Positions 7,118-17,615 of a DNA stretch of 52,999 nucleotides are shown piece after piece; within the stretch, counting starts at the first letter, position 1; each line of letters opens with the position of its first letter. Under the pieces are notes generated by a model, which saw only the letters and a list, made by a program, of their open reading frames with translations, had not been told where the DNA came from and made no database searches. This DNA is from Streptomyces pseudogriseolus (GTDB lineage: Bacteria; Actinomycetota; Actinomycetes; Streptomycetales; Streptomycetaceae), in assembly GCA_002154585.1 (NCBI GenBank), contig MUNG01000236.1:1-52999 (forward strand), read 5' to 3'. Position numbers and translations under genes: made by a program.

Positions 7118-7315
7118 GGCGCTGTCCTTTCCTGAGGTGTCACGAGTGCGGACCGGCCGGGAGCCGAGAACTCATCGGTCCCGGCGCCCGGAGCGCTGCC
7201 CGGCCCCCTCCGACGGGTGCGCGCAGCCCGAAGAATCGTAGGTGTATGTCCTTGATGTCGCTTTCGTGACTATCTAACGTTCCGCCGGGGAGACACCGTC
7301 TGGGTTCCGAGGCCC

Positions 7316-8632
7316 GTGACGCCGTCCCGGAAGCGAGGTGTGGAGCGATTGCACGCGAGGTGCGGACGTCACCGGAGGCCGCGACGCGCACGGGCGCTGC
7401 TCGCCCTGACCGTGCTCGCCTCGGCGCTCGCCGCCTGCGGCGGTGACGACGAAGGAGCCCGCCCCACCCTCAACTGGTACAACTTCCCCGACGACTCCGG
7501 CGCCCTCCAGGAGGCCGCCGACCGGTGCACCCGGGAGTCCGGGGGGCGCTACCGGATCGTCTACAACAAGCTGCCCCGCGCGGCCGACGGCCAGCGGCAG
7601 CAGATGGTGCGGCGGCTCGCCGCCGAGGACGACTCCCTCGACATCCTCGGCCTCGACGTCACCTGGGCCGCCGAGTTCGCCGAGGCCCGCTGGATCAAGG
7701 AGTGGACCGGCGAGAACAAGCGCCGGGCCACCGAGGGCACCCTCGACGTGCCGCTCCAGACGGCCACCTGGAAGGGCAAGCTCTACGCCGTCCCGTACAA
7801 CACCAACATCCAGCTGCTCTGGTACCGCAGGGACCTCGTACCGAAGCCGCCCACGACCTGGGCCGAGATGCTGGACATGTCCCGCGACCTCGCCCGGCAG
7901 GGCAAACCCCACTACGTCGAGATCCAGGGCGCCCAGTACGAGGGCCTCACCGTCTGGTTCAACTCCCTGATCAACAGCGCCGGCGGCACCATCCTCAACC
8001 CGAGCGCCACCGAACCCTCCCTCGGCCCGCCCGCCGTACGGGCCGCCTCGATCATGCGGGACCTCGCCCGCTCCCCGGCCGCCGACCCCTCCCTGCCCAA
8101 CCAGATGGAGGACCAGAACCGGCTCGCCATGGAGTCGGGGGTGGCCGCCTTCGAGATCAACTACCCGTTCGTCTATCCGTCGATGAAGAGCAACAACCCC
8201 ACGCTCTTCAAGAACTTCCGCTGGGCCGTCTACCCCCGCGTGGACGCCGACCGCCCCTCCCGCCCCACCATCGGCGGCATCGACCTCGCCGTCAGCGCCT
8301 ACTCCCGCCACCCCGACCTGGCCTTCGACGCGGCCCTGTGCCTGCGCAACCGGGAGAACCAGCTCACCGCGGCGCTCAAGGGCGGACTCCCGCCCACCCT
8401 GCGCGCCCTCTACGACGAACCGGACTTCATGGAGCAGTACCCCTTCTCCAAGGAGGTCCTCGCCTCCCTGGAGTCGGCGAGCGTACGGCCGCTCACCCCC
8501 GCCTACCAGAACGTGTCGATCGCCGTCTCGCACACCCTGTCCCCGCCCTCCGGCATCCAGCCGGAGAGCGACGTCGCCACCATCAGGGAACAGATCGACA
8601 AGGCCCTGCGATCCGAGGGTGTGATCCCGTGA
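7316..8632 (+). CDS. lpqY: LpqY-like trehalose/disaccharide ABC transporter substrate-binding lipoprotein
   Basis: 438 residues with an Arg-rich n-region, a hydrophobic stretch and the lipobox LAAC (Cys41), so it is exported and lipid-anchored outside the membrane. The body keeps the run of features typical of Lpq[68 protein letters not shown] and [14 protein letters not shown]. LpqY with SugABC imports trehalose in mycobacteria; here trehalose or a related disaccharide is the likely ligand. The GTG start at 7316 is the most upstream; a shorter signal peptide is possible. Its stop overlaps the first permease gene. Confidence 0.88.
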   Translation: MTPSRKRGVERLHARCGRHRRPRRARALLALTVLASALAACGGDDEGARPTLNWYNFPDDSGALQEAADRCTRESGGRYRIVYNKLPRAADGQRQQMVRRLAAEDDSLDILGLDVTWAAEFAEARWIKEWTGENKRRATEGTLDVPLQTATWKGKLYAVPYNTNIQLLWYRRDLVPKPPTTWAEMLDMSRDLARQGKPHYVEIQGAQYEGLTVWFNSLINSAGGTILNPSATEPSLGPPAVRAASIMRDLARSPAADPSLPNQMEDQNRLAMESGVAAFEINYPFVYPSMKSNNPTLFKNFRWAVYPRVDADRPSRPTIGGIDLAVSAYSRHPDLAFDAALCLRNRENQLTAALKGGLPPTLRALYDEPDFMEQYPFSKEVLASLESASVRPLTPAYQNVSIAVSHTLSPPSGIQPESDVATIREQIDKALRSEGVIP

Positions 8633-9558
8633 GCACCATGGCAGAGCCGGCGAAGGACACGGCACAGGACACCAAGGCGCTGTCGGCCGGCGCCCGGCAG
8701 GAGCGGCGGCTCGGCTGGCTGCTGTGCGCGCCCGCCGTGATCGTCATGCTCGCCGTGACCGCCTACCCGATCGGCTACGCGGTCTACCTGTCCCTCCAGC
8801 GCTACGACCTGCGCTTTCCCGCCCGCGCCGAGTTCATCGGCCTGAGCAACTACGGGGCCGTGCTGACCTCCCCGTTCTGGTGGGACGCCTTCTGGGTCAC
8901 GGTGTTCCTCACCGCCGTGTCCGTGGCCATCGAACTGGTCCTGGGCATGGGCCTCGCCCTGGTCATGCACCGCACCATCTTCACGCGCGGCACGGTCCGC
9001 ACCGCCGTCCTGATCCCGTACGGCATCGTCACCGTCGTCGCCGCCTTCTCCTGGCAGTACGCCTGGACCCCCGAACTCGGCTATCTCGCCGGGCTGCTGC
9101 CCAGCGGGGACGCCCCGCTCACCGAGCAGTGGCCCGCGCTGTGGCTGATCATCCTGGCCGAGGTGTGGAAGACCACCCCCTTCATGGCGCTGCTGCTGCT
9201 GGCCGGCCTCGCCCTGGTCCCCGAGGAGACGCTGAGAGCCGCGATGGTCGACGGAGCCACCCCCTGGCAGCGGTTCACCAAGGTGATGCTGCCGCTGATG
9301 AAACCGGCGATCCTGGTCGCCCTGCTGTTCCGCACCCTGGACGCCTTCCGGATCTTCGACAACATCTACGTCCTGACCGCGGGCGCCCACGGCACCGGAT
9401 CGCTGTCCATCCTCGGCTACGACAACCTGTTCACCGCGCTGAACCTGGGCATCGGGTCGGCGATCTCGGTCCTGATCTTCATCTGCGTCGGGATCATCGC
9501 CTTCACCTTCGTCAAGCTGTTCGGCGCCGCCGCACCGGGCGCGGAGGTGAAGCGCTGA
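8629..9558 (+). CDS. sugA: ABC sugar transporter permease (SugA-like)
   Basis: GTG 8629 overlaps the upstream stop (GTGA), giving 309 residues; ATG 8638 is an alternative. Six membrane segments of the MalF type are visible, beginning [20 protein letters not shown]. The cytoplasmic EAA loop that docks the ATPase reads [25 protein letters not shown] (in two parts, about residues 200-225). It forms the channel with the next permease. The gene is in a tight four-gene operon (overlaps of 4 and 1 bp). Confidence 0.9.
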   Translation: MSTMAEPAKDTAQDTKALSAGARQERRLGWLLCAPAVIVMLAVTAYPIGYAVYLSLQRYDLRFPARAEFIGLSNYGAVLTSPFWWDAFWVTVFLTAVSVAIELVLGMGLALVMHRTIFTRGTVRTAVLIPYGIVTVVAAFSWQYAWTPELGYLAGLLPSGDAPLTEQWPALWLIILAEVWKTTPFMALLLLAGLALVPEETLRAAMVDGATPWQRFTKVMLPLMKPAILVALLFRTLDAFRIFDNIYVLTAGAHGTGSLSILGYDNLFTALNLGIGSAISVLIFICVGIIAFTFVKLFGAAAPGAEVKR

Positions 9559-10391
9559 TGGCCGCCGTCGGCAGGTCGCACGCGACGCGATGGGGCGTCG
9601 TCAACCTCGTGGTGGTGCTGTACGCCCTGTTCCCGGTTTGGTGGATCGTCGCCCTGTCGTTCAAGGCGCCCAGCACCCTCACCGACGGCAGCTACGTCCC
9701 CACCGACTGGACCTGGGAGAACTACAAGGGCATCTTCCAGACCTCCGAGTTCACCCGCGCCCTGATCAACTCCATCGGCATCGCGCTCATCGCCACGGTG
9801 ATCGCGGTCGTCCTCGGCACCATGGCCGCCTACGCGGTGGCCCGGCTGCGCTTCCCCGGCAAGCAGGTGCTCATCGGGATGTCGCTGCTGATCGCCATGT
9901 TCCCGCCGATCTCCCTGGTGTCCCCGCTGTTCAACATCGAGCGGAGCATCGGCATCTTCGACACCTGGCCCGGTCTGATCATCCCGTACATGACCTTCTC
10001 GCTGCCGCTGGCGATCTACACGCTGTCGGCGTTCTTCCGGGAGATCCCCTGGGATTTGGAGAAGGCCGCCAAGGTGGACGGGGCGACGCCCGCGCAGGCG
10101 TTCCGGCTGGTCATCGTGCCGCTCGCCGCGCCGGGCGTGTTCACCACCGCCATCCTCGTGTTCATCTTCTGCTGGAACGACTTCCTCTTCGCGATCTCGC
10201 TGACCTCCACCGAGTCCGCGCGCACGGTGCCCGCCGCGATCGCGTTCTTCACCGGCAGCTCGCAGTTCCAGCAGCCCACCGGATCGATCGCCGCGGCCGC
10301 CGTGGTGATCACCGTCCCGATCATCATCTTCGTCCTGCTCTTCCAGCGGCGGATCGTCGCCGGCCTGACCTCCGGCGCGGTCAAGGGATGA
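9558..10391 (+). CDS. sugB: ABC sugar transporter permease (SugB-like)
   Basis: The ATG at 9558 shares its A with the upstream TGA, giving 277 residues. It is a MalG-type inner-membrane protein with six segments. The first is [20 protein letters not shown]. The EAA loop appears as [20 protein letters not shown], followed by [11 protein letters not shown]. It pairs with the SugA-like protein to form the pore of the disaccharide importer. Confidence 0.9.
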   Translation: MAAVGRSHATRWGVVNLVVVLYALFPVWWIVALSFKAPSTLTDGSYVPTDWTWENYKGIFQTSEFTRALINSIGIALIATVIAVVLGTMAAYAVARLRFPGKQVLIGMSLLIAMFPPISLVSPLFNIERSIGIFDTWPGLIIPYMTFSLPLAIYTLSAFFREIPWDLEKAAKVDGATPAQAFRLVIVPLAAPGVFTTAILVFIFCWNDFLFAISLTSTESARTVPAAIAFFTGSSQFQQPTGSIAAAAVVITVPIIIFVLLFQRRIVAGLTSGAVKG

Positions 10392-10416
10392 GCCCGAAGG
10401 CAAGGAGGCAGCACCC

Positions 10417-11595
10417 ATGGCCGAGATCGTCCTCGAGGGAGTCACCAAGCGCTATCCCGACGGATCCCTCGCCGTGCGGGACGTGAACCTCGACATCGCC
10501 GACGGCGAGTTCGTCATCCTGGTCGGCCCGTCCGGGTGTGGCAAGTCGACCACCCTGAACATGATCGCGGGCCTGGAGGACATCACCGAGGGCACCCTGC
10601 GCATCGGCGGGCAGGTCGTCAACGACCTCGCCCCCAAGGAGCGCGACGTCGCCATGGTGTTCCAGAGCTACGCCCTCTACCCCCACATGAGCGTGCGGGA
10701 GAACATGGGCTTCCCGCTGCGGCTGGCCAAGGTGGACAAGGCCACCATCGACCGCAAGGTGGACGAGGCCGCCCGGGTGCTCGACCTCGTCGAGTTCCTG
10801 GACCGCAAGCCGGCCAACCTCTCCGGCGGCCAGCGCCAGCGGGTGGCGATGGGCCGGGCCATCGTCCGCGACCCCAAGGCGTTCCTCATGGACGAACCGC
10901 TGTCCAACCTGGATGCCAAGCTCCGCGTGCAGATGCGCACCCAGATCTCCCGCATCCAGCGCCGCCTGGGCACCACCACCGTGTACGTCACTCACGACCA
11001 GACCGAGGCCATGACCCTCGGCGACCGGGTCGTCGTGATGCGCCAGGGGCTGGTCCAGCAGGTCGGCACCCCCGCCGAGCTGTACGACATGCCCCGCAAC
11101 CTGTTCGTCGCCGGCTTCATCGGCTCCCCGGCGATGAACTTCGTCCAGGCCTCCCTGACCCCGGACGCCCTGCGCACCCCGCTCGGCGACCTGCCGCTGG
11201 ACGACCGGATGCGCCGGGAGCTTCAGCGGCGGGACGCGCCCCGGGAGGTCATCGTGGGGCTGCGGCCCGAGGCGTTCGAGGACGCGAGCCTGGCCCGCGA
11301 CACGGGCGGCCCGGTCATCACCGCCACCGTGGACGTGCTGGAGTCGCTGGGCTCCGACGCCTACGTGTACTTCAGCGCCGAGGGCGGCCCGGTGAGCACC
11401 GCCGAACTGGACGAACTGGCCTCGGACTCGGGCCTGAAGGACACCGGCGCCGGGGCGGACCAGCAGATCGTGGCCCGGCTGGACGCGGCGACCCGCGCCC
11501 GGGAGGGGGCGCCCGTCGAGCTCCGCGTGGACCTGTCGAAGGCGCACGTCTTCGACCCGTCGAACGGCGCCAACCTCACCCACCCGGAGGCCTGA
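10417..11595 (+). CDS. sugC: ABC transporter ATPase (SugC/UgpC/MsiK type)
   Basis: 392 residues. Walker A is GPSGCGKST (about 37-45), the signature is LSGGQRQRVAMGRA (about 135), Walker B is AFLMDEPLSNLDA and the switch histidine lies in YVTHDQTEA. Residues about 240-390 are the extra regulatory OB-fold (TOBE) domain found in sugar importers. A good SD (AAGGAGG) precedes the ATG at 10417. Streptomyces often share one MsiK ATPase among many importers; this system instead carries its own dedicated one, as LpqY-SugABC does. Confidence 0.92.
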   Translation: MAEIVLEGVTKRYPDGSLAVRDVNLDIADGEFVILVGPSGCGKSTTLNMIAGLEDITEGTLRIGGQVVNDLAPKERDVAMVFQSYALYPHMSVRENMGFPLRLAKVDKATIDRKVDEAARVLDLVEFLDRKPANLSGGQRQRVAMGRAIVRDPKAFLMDEPLSNLDAKLRVQMRTQISRIQRRLGTTTVYVTHDQTEAMTLGDRVVVMRQGLVQQVGTPAELYDMPRNLFVAGFIGSPAMNFVQASLTPDALRTPLGDLPLDDRMRRELQRRDAPREVIVGLRPEAFEDASLARDTGGPVITATVDVLESLGSDAYVYFSAEGGPVSTAELDELASDSGLKDTGAGADQQIVARLDAATRAREGAPVELRVDLSKAHVFDPSNGANLTHPEA

Positions 11596-11602
11596 GCCCC
11601 TG

Positions 11603-11638
11603 CCGTCCGGACCGCCCCGTACGCGGCGGTCCGGACGG
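11603..11638. terminator. Bidirectional terminator between sugC-like and NUDIX-like genes
   Basis: Perfect 14-nt arms CCGTCCGGACCGCC (11603-11616) and GGCGGTCCGGACGG (11625-11638) with an 8-nt loop lie between two converging genes, seven bases after the ATPase stop and nine bases past the NUDIX stop. Confidence 0.85.
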
Positions 11639-11647
11639 CGGGGCGGG

Positions 11648-12184
11648 TCAGATCACGCAGCCCGCGTGCGCCAGCGCCTGCTTCAGCAGCACCCCGTGCC
11701 CGCCCGGCATCTCGCTCTGCACCGCCCGCGACACGGCCTCCTGCGGGGTGAACCACACCAGGTCCAGCGCGTCCTGCCGGGGCCGGCAGTCACCGGTCAC
11801 CGGCACGATGTACGCCAGCGACACCGCGTGCTGCCGGGGGTCGTGGAACGGCGTGATCCCCTGTGTGGGGAAGTACTCCGCGACCGTGAACGGCTGCAAC
11901 GACGCCGGGACCCGGGGCAGCGCCACCGGGCCGAGGTCCTTCTCCAGATGACGCAGCAGCGCGTCGCGCACCCGCTCGTGGTGCAGCACCCGGCCGGAGA
12001 CCAGGGTCCGGCTGACCGTCCCGTCGGGCCCGATGCGCAGCAGCAGACCGACACTGGTGACCTCACCACTGTCGTCCACACGCACGGGGACGGCCTCGAC
12101 GTACAGGATCGGCATCTGGGCGCGTGCCTGCTCCAGGTCGTCGGAGGACAGCCAGCCCGGCGTGGTCTCGGTCATGTCAGACAT
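11648..12184 (-). CDS. NUDIX-like hydrolase-family protein (DUF4916 type) with degenerate Nudix box
   Basis: 178 residues. The fold and length match the actinobacterial DUF4916 group of the NUDIX superfamily. Against the canonical Nudix box GX5EX7REUXEEXGU the sequence GRVLHHERVRDALLRHLEKD keeps the first G, E and R but replaces REUXEE with RHLEKD, so metal-binding glutamates are missing. Ordinary NUDIX pyrophosphatase activity is therefore doubtful; it may bind rather than cleave a nucleotide-like ligand. It is the last gene of a loose minus-strand series; the gap to the methyltransferase gene is 22 bp. Confidence 0.8.
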   Translation of the reverse strand: MSDMTETTPGWLSSDDLEQARAQMPILYVEAVPVRVDDSGEVTSVGLLLRIGPDGTVSRTLVSGRVLHHERVRDALLRHLEKDLGPVALPRVPASLQPFTVAEYFPTQGITPFHDPRQHAVSLAYIVPVTGDCRPRQDALDLVWFTPQEAVSRAVQSEMPGGHGVLLKQALAHAGCVI

Positions 12185-12206
12185 TGCTTGATCATACTTT
12201 CGAGGG

Positions 12207-13016
12207 TCAGGGCTTCACGGCCACCGCGCCGTACTGGGGCACCGGAGTGGCGCCGGGTTCGGCGTGCCACTGCGAGCAGGAGACCAGGCCGGGTTCGACC
12301 AGCTCCAGTCCGTCGAAGAACGCGGTGATGTCCGCCGCGCCGCGGGCGGTGATCGGGGGAGTGGCGTTCGCGTTCCAGAACTCCATCGCGGGGACCTGGA
12401 GTTCGCCGCCCACCTCGGGGTCGAACGTGGGGTGGGTGAGCGCCAGGAAGCTGCCGGAGGGCACCTCCGCCATGATCCGGCGGACGACCTCCCGGGCCCG
12501 CTCCGTGTCCAGCACGAAGTTGAGGATGCCGAGCAGCATCACCGCGACCGGCCGGGAGAAGTCCAGCGTCGCGGACGCCCGCTCCACGATGGCCTCCGGG
12601 TCGTGCACGTCGGCGTCGATGTAGTCGGTGGCGCCCTCGGGCGTGCCGGTCAGCAGGGTCCGGGCGTGGACGAGGACGATCGGGTCGTTGTCGACGTAGA
12701 CGATCCGCGCGTCCGGCGCGATCCGCTGCGCGATCTCATGGGTGTTGTCCGCCGTCGGCAGCCCGGTGCCGATGTCGAGGAACTGCCGCACCCCGCGGTC
12801 GCGCGTCAGATACGTCACCGCGCGGCCCAGGAAGTCCCGGTCCGCGCGGGCGATGTCCCGGACGACCGGGTTGATCGACGCGACATGGTCCCCGACCTGC
12901 TGGTCGACCTCGTAGTTGTCCTTGCCGCCGATCCAGTAGTTCCACACGCGCGCGTTGTGCGCCACACCGGTGTTCAGCATCGCCGAGCCGCTCGTCGGGG
13001 TGTGGCTCTCACTCAC
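12207..13016 (-). CDS. SAM-dependent methyltransferase (PF04672, formerly DUF574)
   Basis: About 269 residues from GTG 13016; a longer frame opens at 13088 but its extra 24 residues are Gly/Glu-rich and unlikely. The start is supported by GGGAGAGACT directly before the GTG. Typical features: NTGVAHNARVWNYWIGGKDN near the N-terminus (signature of the family) and the SAM-binding FLDIGTGLPTADNTHE (about residues 75-90), then YVDNDPIVLVHA. Streptomyces have many paralogues of unknown methyl acceptor. The SD is built from three perfect copies of the hexamer TCTCCC (13021-13038, plus strand). Confidence 0.85.
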   Translation of the reverse strand: MSESHTPTSGSAMLNTGVAHNARVWNYWIGGKDNYEVDQQVGDHVASINPVVRDIARADRDFLGRAVTYLTRDRGVRQFLDIGTGLPTADNTHEIAQRIAPDARIVYVDNDPIVLVHARTLLTGTPEGATDYIDADVHDPEAIVERASATLDFSRPVAVMLLGILNFVLDTERAREVVRRIMAEVPSGSFLALTHPTFDPEVGGELQVPAMEFWNANATPPITARGAADITAFFDGLELVEPGLVSCSQWHAEPGATPVPQYGAVAVKP

Positions 13017-13157
13017 AGTCTCTCCCTCTCCCTCTCCCGCGCCCGGCCCGTGCGGGCCGACCCGGCCATTGTGCCTCGCGGTGATCACGTTGTCCCGGGA
13101 ACGGACCGGGTCGCCCCGTCAACAACCGGGGCGACCCGCAAGGGAGCTGAGCGAGGA

Positions 13158-13838
13158 TCAGCGGGACTCCGCTCTGCGCAGGGTGTCCTCCGCGACGCGC
13201 TTGTCGAGCGCCGCCCGCACCAGCGCCGAGGACAGCACGGCCGGTTCCGTCCGGCCCGCGAGGCCGAGCAGCCGGTCCGGGTCCTCCGGCAGCCCGAGCC
13301 GCCGCGCGCCCTGGAGGGCCTTGGCGTCCACCAGCGGGGCCGCCTCGGGCCACACCGACTGCGCCTCCCGCAGGAAGATGGCCGCGCCGGACGGGCCGAC
13401 GCCGGGGAACTCCTGGAGCAGACGCCGCAGTTCGTCCACGTCGCCGTCCGCCTCCGCGCGCAGCCGGCGCAGATCGCCGCCCCAGCGGTCCAGCAACAGC
13501 TCCGCCGCCTCGCCGAGTTGGGTGGCGGTGCGCTCGTCGTAGCGCCGGTAGCCGCCCCGGCCGAGGGCGTCGACCCGCTCCTGCCAATCCGCGGCGGCCA
13601 TCCGGCGGGGGTCGCGCAGCCCCGCGTCGTGCAGGGCACGGGCAGTGGCCACGGCGACCGAGCCGCGGATGCGCGCGCTGAGCAGATGGGCCAGCACCAG
13701 CAGCCGGTACAGCGGCTGGGGCGTGTTCCGCAGGGCGATGCCCGCCTCGTGCGCGTACGTCTCGCCGTGCGCGTCGACGAGGACGCGCACCACGGCCCGT
13801 TCGTCCGCCCGCCCGGTGTCGCCGCCGGCCACGGTCAC
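13158..13838 (-). CDS. HhH-GPD-type DNA glycosylase/endonuclease III-like protein
   Basis: 226 residues, all-helical. The helix-hairpin-helix is LLQEFPGVGPSGAAIFLREA (about 145-165). The Asp that would be catalytic in this superfamily lies in PLVDAKALQGARRLGL (about 178). There is no C-terminal four-cysteine iron-sulphur motif, unlike EndoIII. This suggests a base-excision repair glycosylase of unknown lesion, or a DNA-binding relative. Its start overlaps the stop of the upstream DUF3140-like gene by 4 bp, so they are co-translated. Confidence 0.75.
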   Translation of the reverse strand: MTVAGGDTGRADERAVVRVLVDAHGETYAHEAGIALRNTPQPLYRLLVLAHLLSARIRGSVAVATARALHDAGLRDPRRMAAADWQERVDALGRGGYRRYDERTATQLGEAAELLLDRWGGDLRRLRAEADGDVDELRRLLQEFPGVGPSGAAIFLREAQSVWPEAAPLVDAKALQGARRLGLPEDPDRLLGLAGRTEPAVLSSALVRAALDKRVAEDTLRRAESR

Positions 13839-14167
13839 GCCTTGAGCGGGTCGTGGCCCAGGGTCATCAGCCGGTGGCGGCGGGCGGTGTCCCCGGCCAC
13901 CGGCTCGTTCTCCGGGTCCGTCTCCTCGGCGACGGCGTCCACGACCTCCTCCATCACGCGCAGGTCGTCCTCGGTGAGGTCGGTGCGGCGCTTCTGCAGG
14001 ATGGCCAGGACGTGCTGTCCCGTGTCGCTGCCCGCCCGGTCCGGCAGCGGCTCCGTCGTCTCGCCGGCGTCACCCACCCGCAGCCACGCGGCCAGTTCCG
14101 CCGACGTCATGTTCACCGCGCGGTGGAAGTCCTCCCACAGCGCGTCCCTCTCGAGGGCGTCGGTCAT
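13835..14167 (-). CDS. Small DUF3140-like protein
   Basis: 110 residues, acidic and helical, beginning MTDALERDALWEDFHRAVNM and ending in an EETDPENEPVAGDTARRHRL stretch. It resembles the actinobacterial DUF3140 family, whose function is unknown and which is often annotated as DNA-binding. It lies between dps and the HhH-GPD gene in one direction (40 bp after dps, 4-bp overlap with the next gene), so a role in DNA protection or repair is a contextual inference only. Confidence 0.7.
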   Translation of the reverse strand: MTDALERDALWEDFHRAVNMTSAELAAWLRVGDAGETTEPLPDRAGSDTGQHVLAILQKRRTDLTEDDLRVMEEVVDAVAEETDPENEPVAGDTARRHRLMTLGHDPLKA

Positions 14168-14207
14168 CGTGTGCCCCTTCGTTCCCGTACGTCGCGCACC
14201 CGGGTGC

Positions 14208-14690
14208 TCAGGACTCCCCGGGGTGGTTCTCCGCCTCGAACATCCAGCGCTGCTTCTCCAGGTCGGCGGTGATGGTGATCAGCAGGTCCTGCGTGACCAG
14301 GTCGGCCTTCTCGGTGGCGTCGATCCGCTCGCGCAGCCGCGTGATCGCCGCGCCCAGCGCGTCGGTCATCACCTCGACGGCCTCCGAGTCGCGCAGCCAG
14401 CCCTCCGCGGGCGCCGGCAGCGAGAAGACCTTGGCGATCGTCCCCGGGCGGCCGTCCGGCGGCACGCCGATGGCCGAGGCGCGCTCCGCCACCGTGTCCG
14501 CGTGCGTGCGCGCGGCCGAGACCACCTCGTCCAGCTGGAGGTGGACCGAGCGGAACCGCGGGCCCACGACGTTCCAGTGCGCCTGCTTGCCGATCAGGGA
14601 CAGGCCGAGCAGGTCGACCAGGGTGTCCTGGAGGGCCTCGCCGGAGATCCTGCGGGCCTCGTCCGGAAGTGTGCTCCTCACGACGGTCAT
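14208..14690 (-). CDS. dps: Dps-family ferritin-like DNA-protection protein
   Basis: 160 residues from ATG 14690, which has a strong SD (GGGAGGAAC) before it; a longer frame to 14855 has no support. The di-iron ferroxidase residues typical of Dps are present in QAHWNVVGPRFRSVHLQLDE and THADTVAERASAIG (about residues 37-78). Dps forms a dodecamer that binds DNA and oxidises iron with peroxide, protecting the nucleoid. The downstream DUF3140-like and glycosylase-like genes fit a DNA-protection operon. No promoter is obvious in the 14691-14890 stretch. Confidence 0.9.
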   Translation of the reverse strand: MTVVRSTLPDEARRISGEALQDTLVDLLGLSLIGKQAHWNVVGPRFRSVHLQLDEVVSAARTHADTVAERASAIGVPPDGRPGTIAKVFSLPAPAEGWLRDSEAVEVMTDALGAAITRLRERIDATEKADLVTQDLLITITADLEKQRWMFEAENHPGES

Positions 14691-14923
14691 GAAGTGGTGT
14701 TCCTCCCAGTTGGCGCGCGCGTGGCGCCGTTGACGCGCTCGTCGCGCGGTTGATGAGCTCGTGGCGCGGGTGCCGGCCCGCGTGCGATGCGCCGCGCGGG
14801 CCGCGCTCCGCGACCACTCCGTGAACGCGCGGGTGCCCCCGGCCCCCCGGGACAAACCCGGACGGCGGCAGGGCGGGAGGGGCCATGACCTCCAGGATCT
14901 TCCCCGGGAGGGGCGGGGCGGTC

Positions 14924-14950
14924 TATAGTCCGAAACTAGCGGTGCTAATT
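14924..14950 (+). promoter_or_regulatory. Promoter and putative operator of the thiolase gene
   Basis: TATAGT (14924-14929) is a good -10. Right after it, AACTAGC-GGT-GCTAATT (14934-14950) is an inverted repeat with one mismatch, placed to block initiation. A TetR-family acyl-CoA regulator would be a typical ligand, but none is encoded nearby. Confidence 0.45.
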
Positions 14951-15013
14951 AAGTGAGCCTCAGTGAGCCGCCGAGCGGCACCCCGCCGTCGGCTTGTCGG
15001 ATCAGGAGTTTCC

Positions 15014-16201
<1,188 letters not shown>

Positions 16202-16291
16202 CGGGCGGCCGGCGCGGCGGCCGCCCGGACGGTCACCAGGTGGGACGCGCCTTACCGGCGGCCGATACCTGCACGTAGCATCGGTCGCCGC

Positions 16292-17077
16292 ATGAACACT
16301 GTGACCCTCTGGGACCTCACCGGCTGGGAATTCGCCGCGCTGGCCTTCGCGGCCCTGCTCGTCGGGTTCTCCAAGACCGCCGTCAGCGGGGCGAACACGG
16401 TGAGTCTCGCCGTGTTCGCCGCCGTCCTGCCCGCCCGCGCGTCCACGGGCGTCCTGCTGCCGATCCTGATCGCCGGGGACGTCCTCGCCGTGCTGACCTA
16501 CCGGCGGCACGCGCACTGGCCCACCCTGTGGCGGCTGTTCCCCGCCGTCGCGGCCGGCGTGGTCGTCGGCACGGTGTTCCTCCTGTGGGCGGACGACGGG
16601 ATCGTACGGACCTCGATCGGGGCGATCCTGCTGCTGATGGCCGGCGTGACGGTGTGGCGACGGCGCCGCGCCGACGCCGGCGCCGCCGCCGAGGACGAAC
16701 CCGACGGGGTGGTCACCCGGGCCGGCCGCCTCAAGGCCCGCTCCTACGGCGTCCTCGGCGGCTTCACCACCATGGTCGCCAACGCGGGCGGCCCGGTGAT
16801 GTCGATGTACCTGCTCTCCGCGGGCTTCCGGAAGCTCGGCTTCCTGGGCACGTCGGCGTTCTTCTTCCTCATCGTCAACACCTCCAAGCTCCCGTTCAGC
16901 GCAGGCCTCGGCCTCATCGACGCGGACTCGCTGCTGCTGGACGCGGCACTGGTGCTGTTCGTGGTGCCGGGGGCACTGCTCGGCAAGTGGGCGGTGACGC
17001 GGATCAACCAACGGCTGTTCGAACAACTGGTCATCGCGGCGACGGTGGTGGGGGGATTGCAGCTGCTCCTGCGGTGA
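16292..17077 (+). CDS. Sulfite exporter TauE/SafE-family (TSUP) membrane protein
   Basis: 261 residues with about eight hydrophobic segments in two inverted halves; LVGFSKTAVSGANTVSLAVF and GGFTTMVANAGGPVMSMYLL are the paired TSUP motifs. The family exports small organosulfur or sulfite-type anions across the membrane; the substrate here is unknown. TAGCAT (16276-16281) sits ten bases before the ATG, consistent with a leaderless or very short 5' end. No sulfur genes are adjacent. Confidence 0.85.
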   Translation: MNTVTLWDLTGWEFAALAFAALLVGFSKTAVSGANTVSLAVFAAVLPARASTGVLLPILIAGDVLAVLTYRRHAHWPTLWRLFPAVAAGVVVGTVFLLWADDGIVRTSIGAILLLMAGVTVWRRRRADAGAAAEDEPDGVVTRAGRLKARSYGVLGGFTTMVANAGGPVMSMYLLSAGFRKLGFLGTSAFFFLIVNTSKLPFSAGLGLIDADSLLLDAALVLFVVPGALLGKWAVTRINQRLFEQLVIAATVVGGLQLLLR

Positions 17078-17615
17078 GTGCCCGGGTTCCCACCCGGGCG
17101 GCTGTCCTGTCCGGCGCGACGGCACGGCTGCTGGATCCCTGCCGGCGGGCGACGGGGTGACCGACCGCACGGGTGGTCGAATCGCCGAGGGTCGGGGCCG
17201 TGCGGCGCGGTGACCGGTCGCGGCGGAGGACGGCGCGCGCGACGGGCAGGAGGCTGGGCATGTCTCCTGCCCGGGCCGGGCGCGCTGCGCAGCTCCGCCC
17301 GTGCGGGAGGCGACGGACGCGGCGATCGTCCCGCCCCGGCGGGTGCGGCCGACGGCAGTGCAAGGCGCGGTGCCTTGATTCTCGCGGCTCGGACCGTCAG
17401 GTCATCGGTGTCCGTGGGCGCCGTTTCGGGGGCTTCGCCCCCGGGCCCCCGTCGCGCAGTTCCCCGCGCCCCTGGGGCGGTCGGTCCCCCGCGCCCCGAC
17501 AGAGGCGCGGGGAACTGCGCGAACGGCGGTACAGGGCGCGTAGCCCTGAATCTCGCCGCTGCGTCGCCCCGCCGTGCGGGAGAGCGGCGTCGCGGTGCCG
17601 GCCCAAGGCGCAGAC
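17078..17615. other. Intergenic region, no gene recognised
   Basis: 538 bp between TSUP and the lipid kinase. Open frames here have skewed Arg-rich composition and no family resemblance. The only structured part is the large inverted pair of the dispersed 19-mer at 17452-17522, beside a GGGGGC-TTC-GCCCCC hairpin at 17428-17443. This probably ends transcription from both sides. Confidence 0.6.
17452..17522. repeat. Dispersed 19-mer element, inverted pair
   Basis: TCGCGCAGTTCCCCGCGCC (17452-17470) and its exact inverse GGCGCGGGGAACTGCGCGA (17504-17522) flank a 33-nt loop, giving a 19-bp hairpin stem. The same 19-mer occurs in the 108-bp tandem repeat (three times) and at 34606. Confidence 0.9.
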
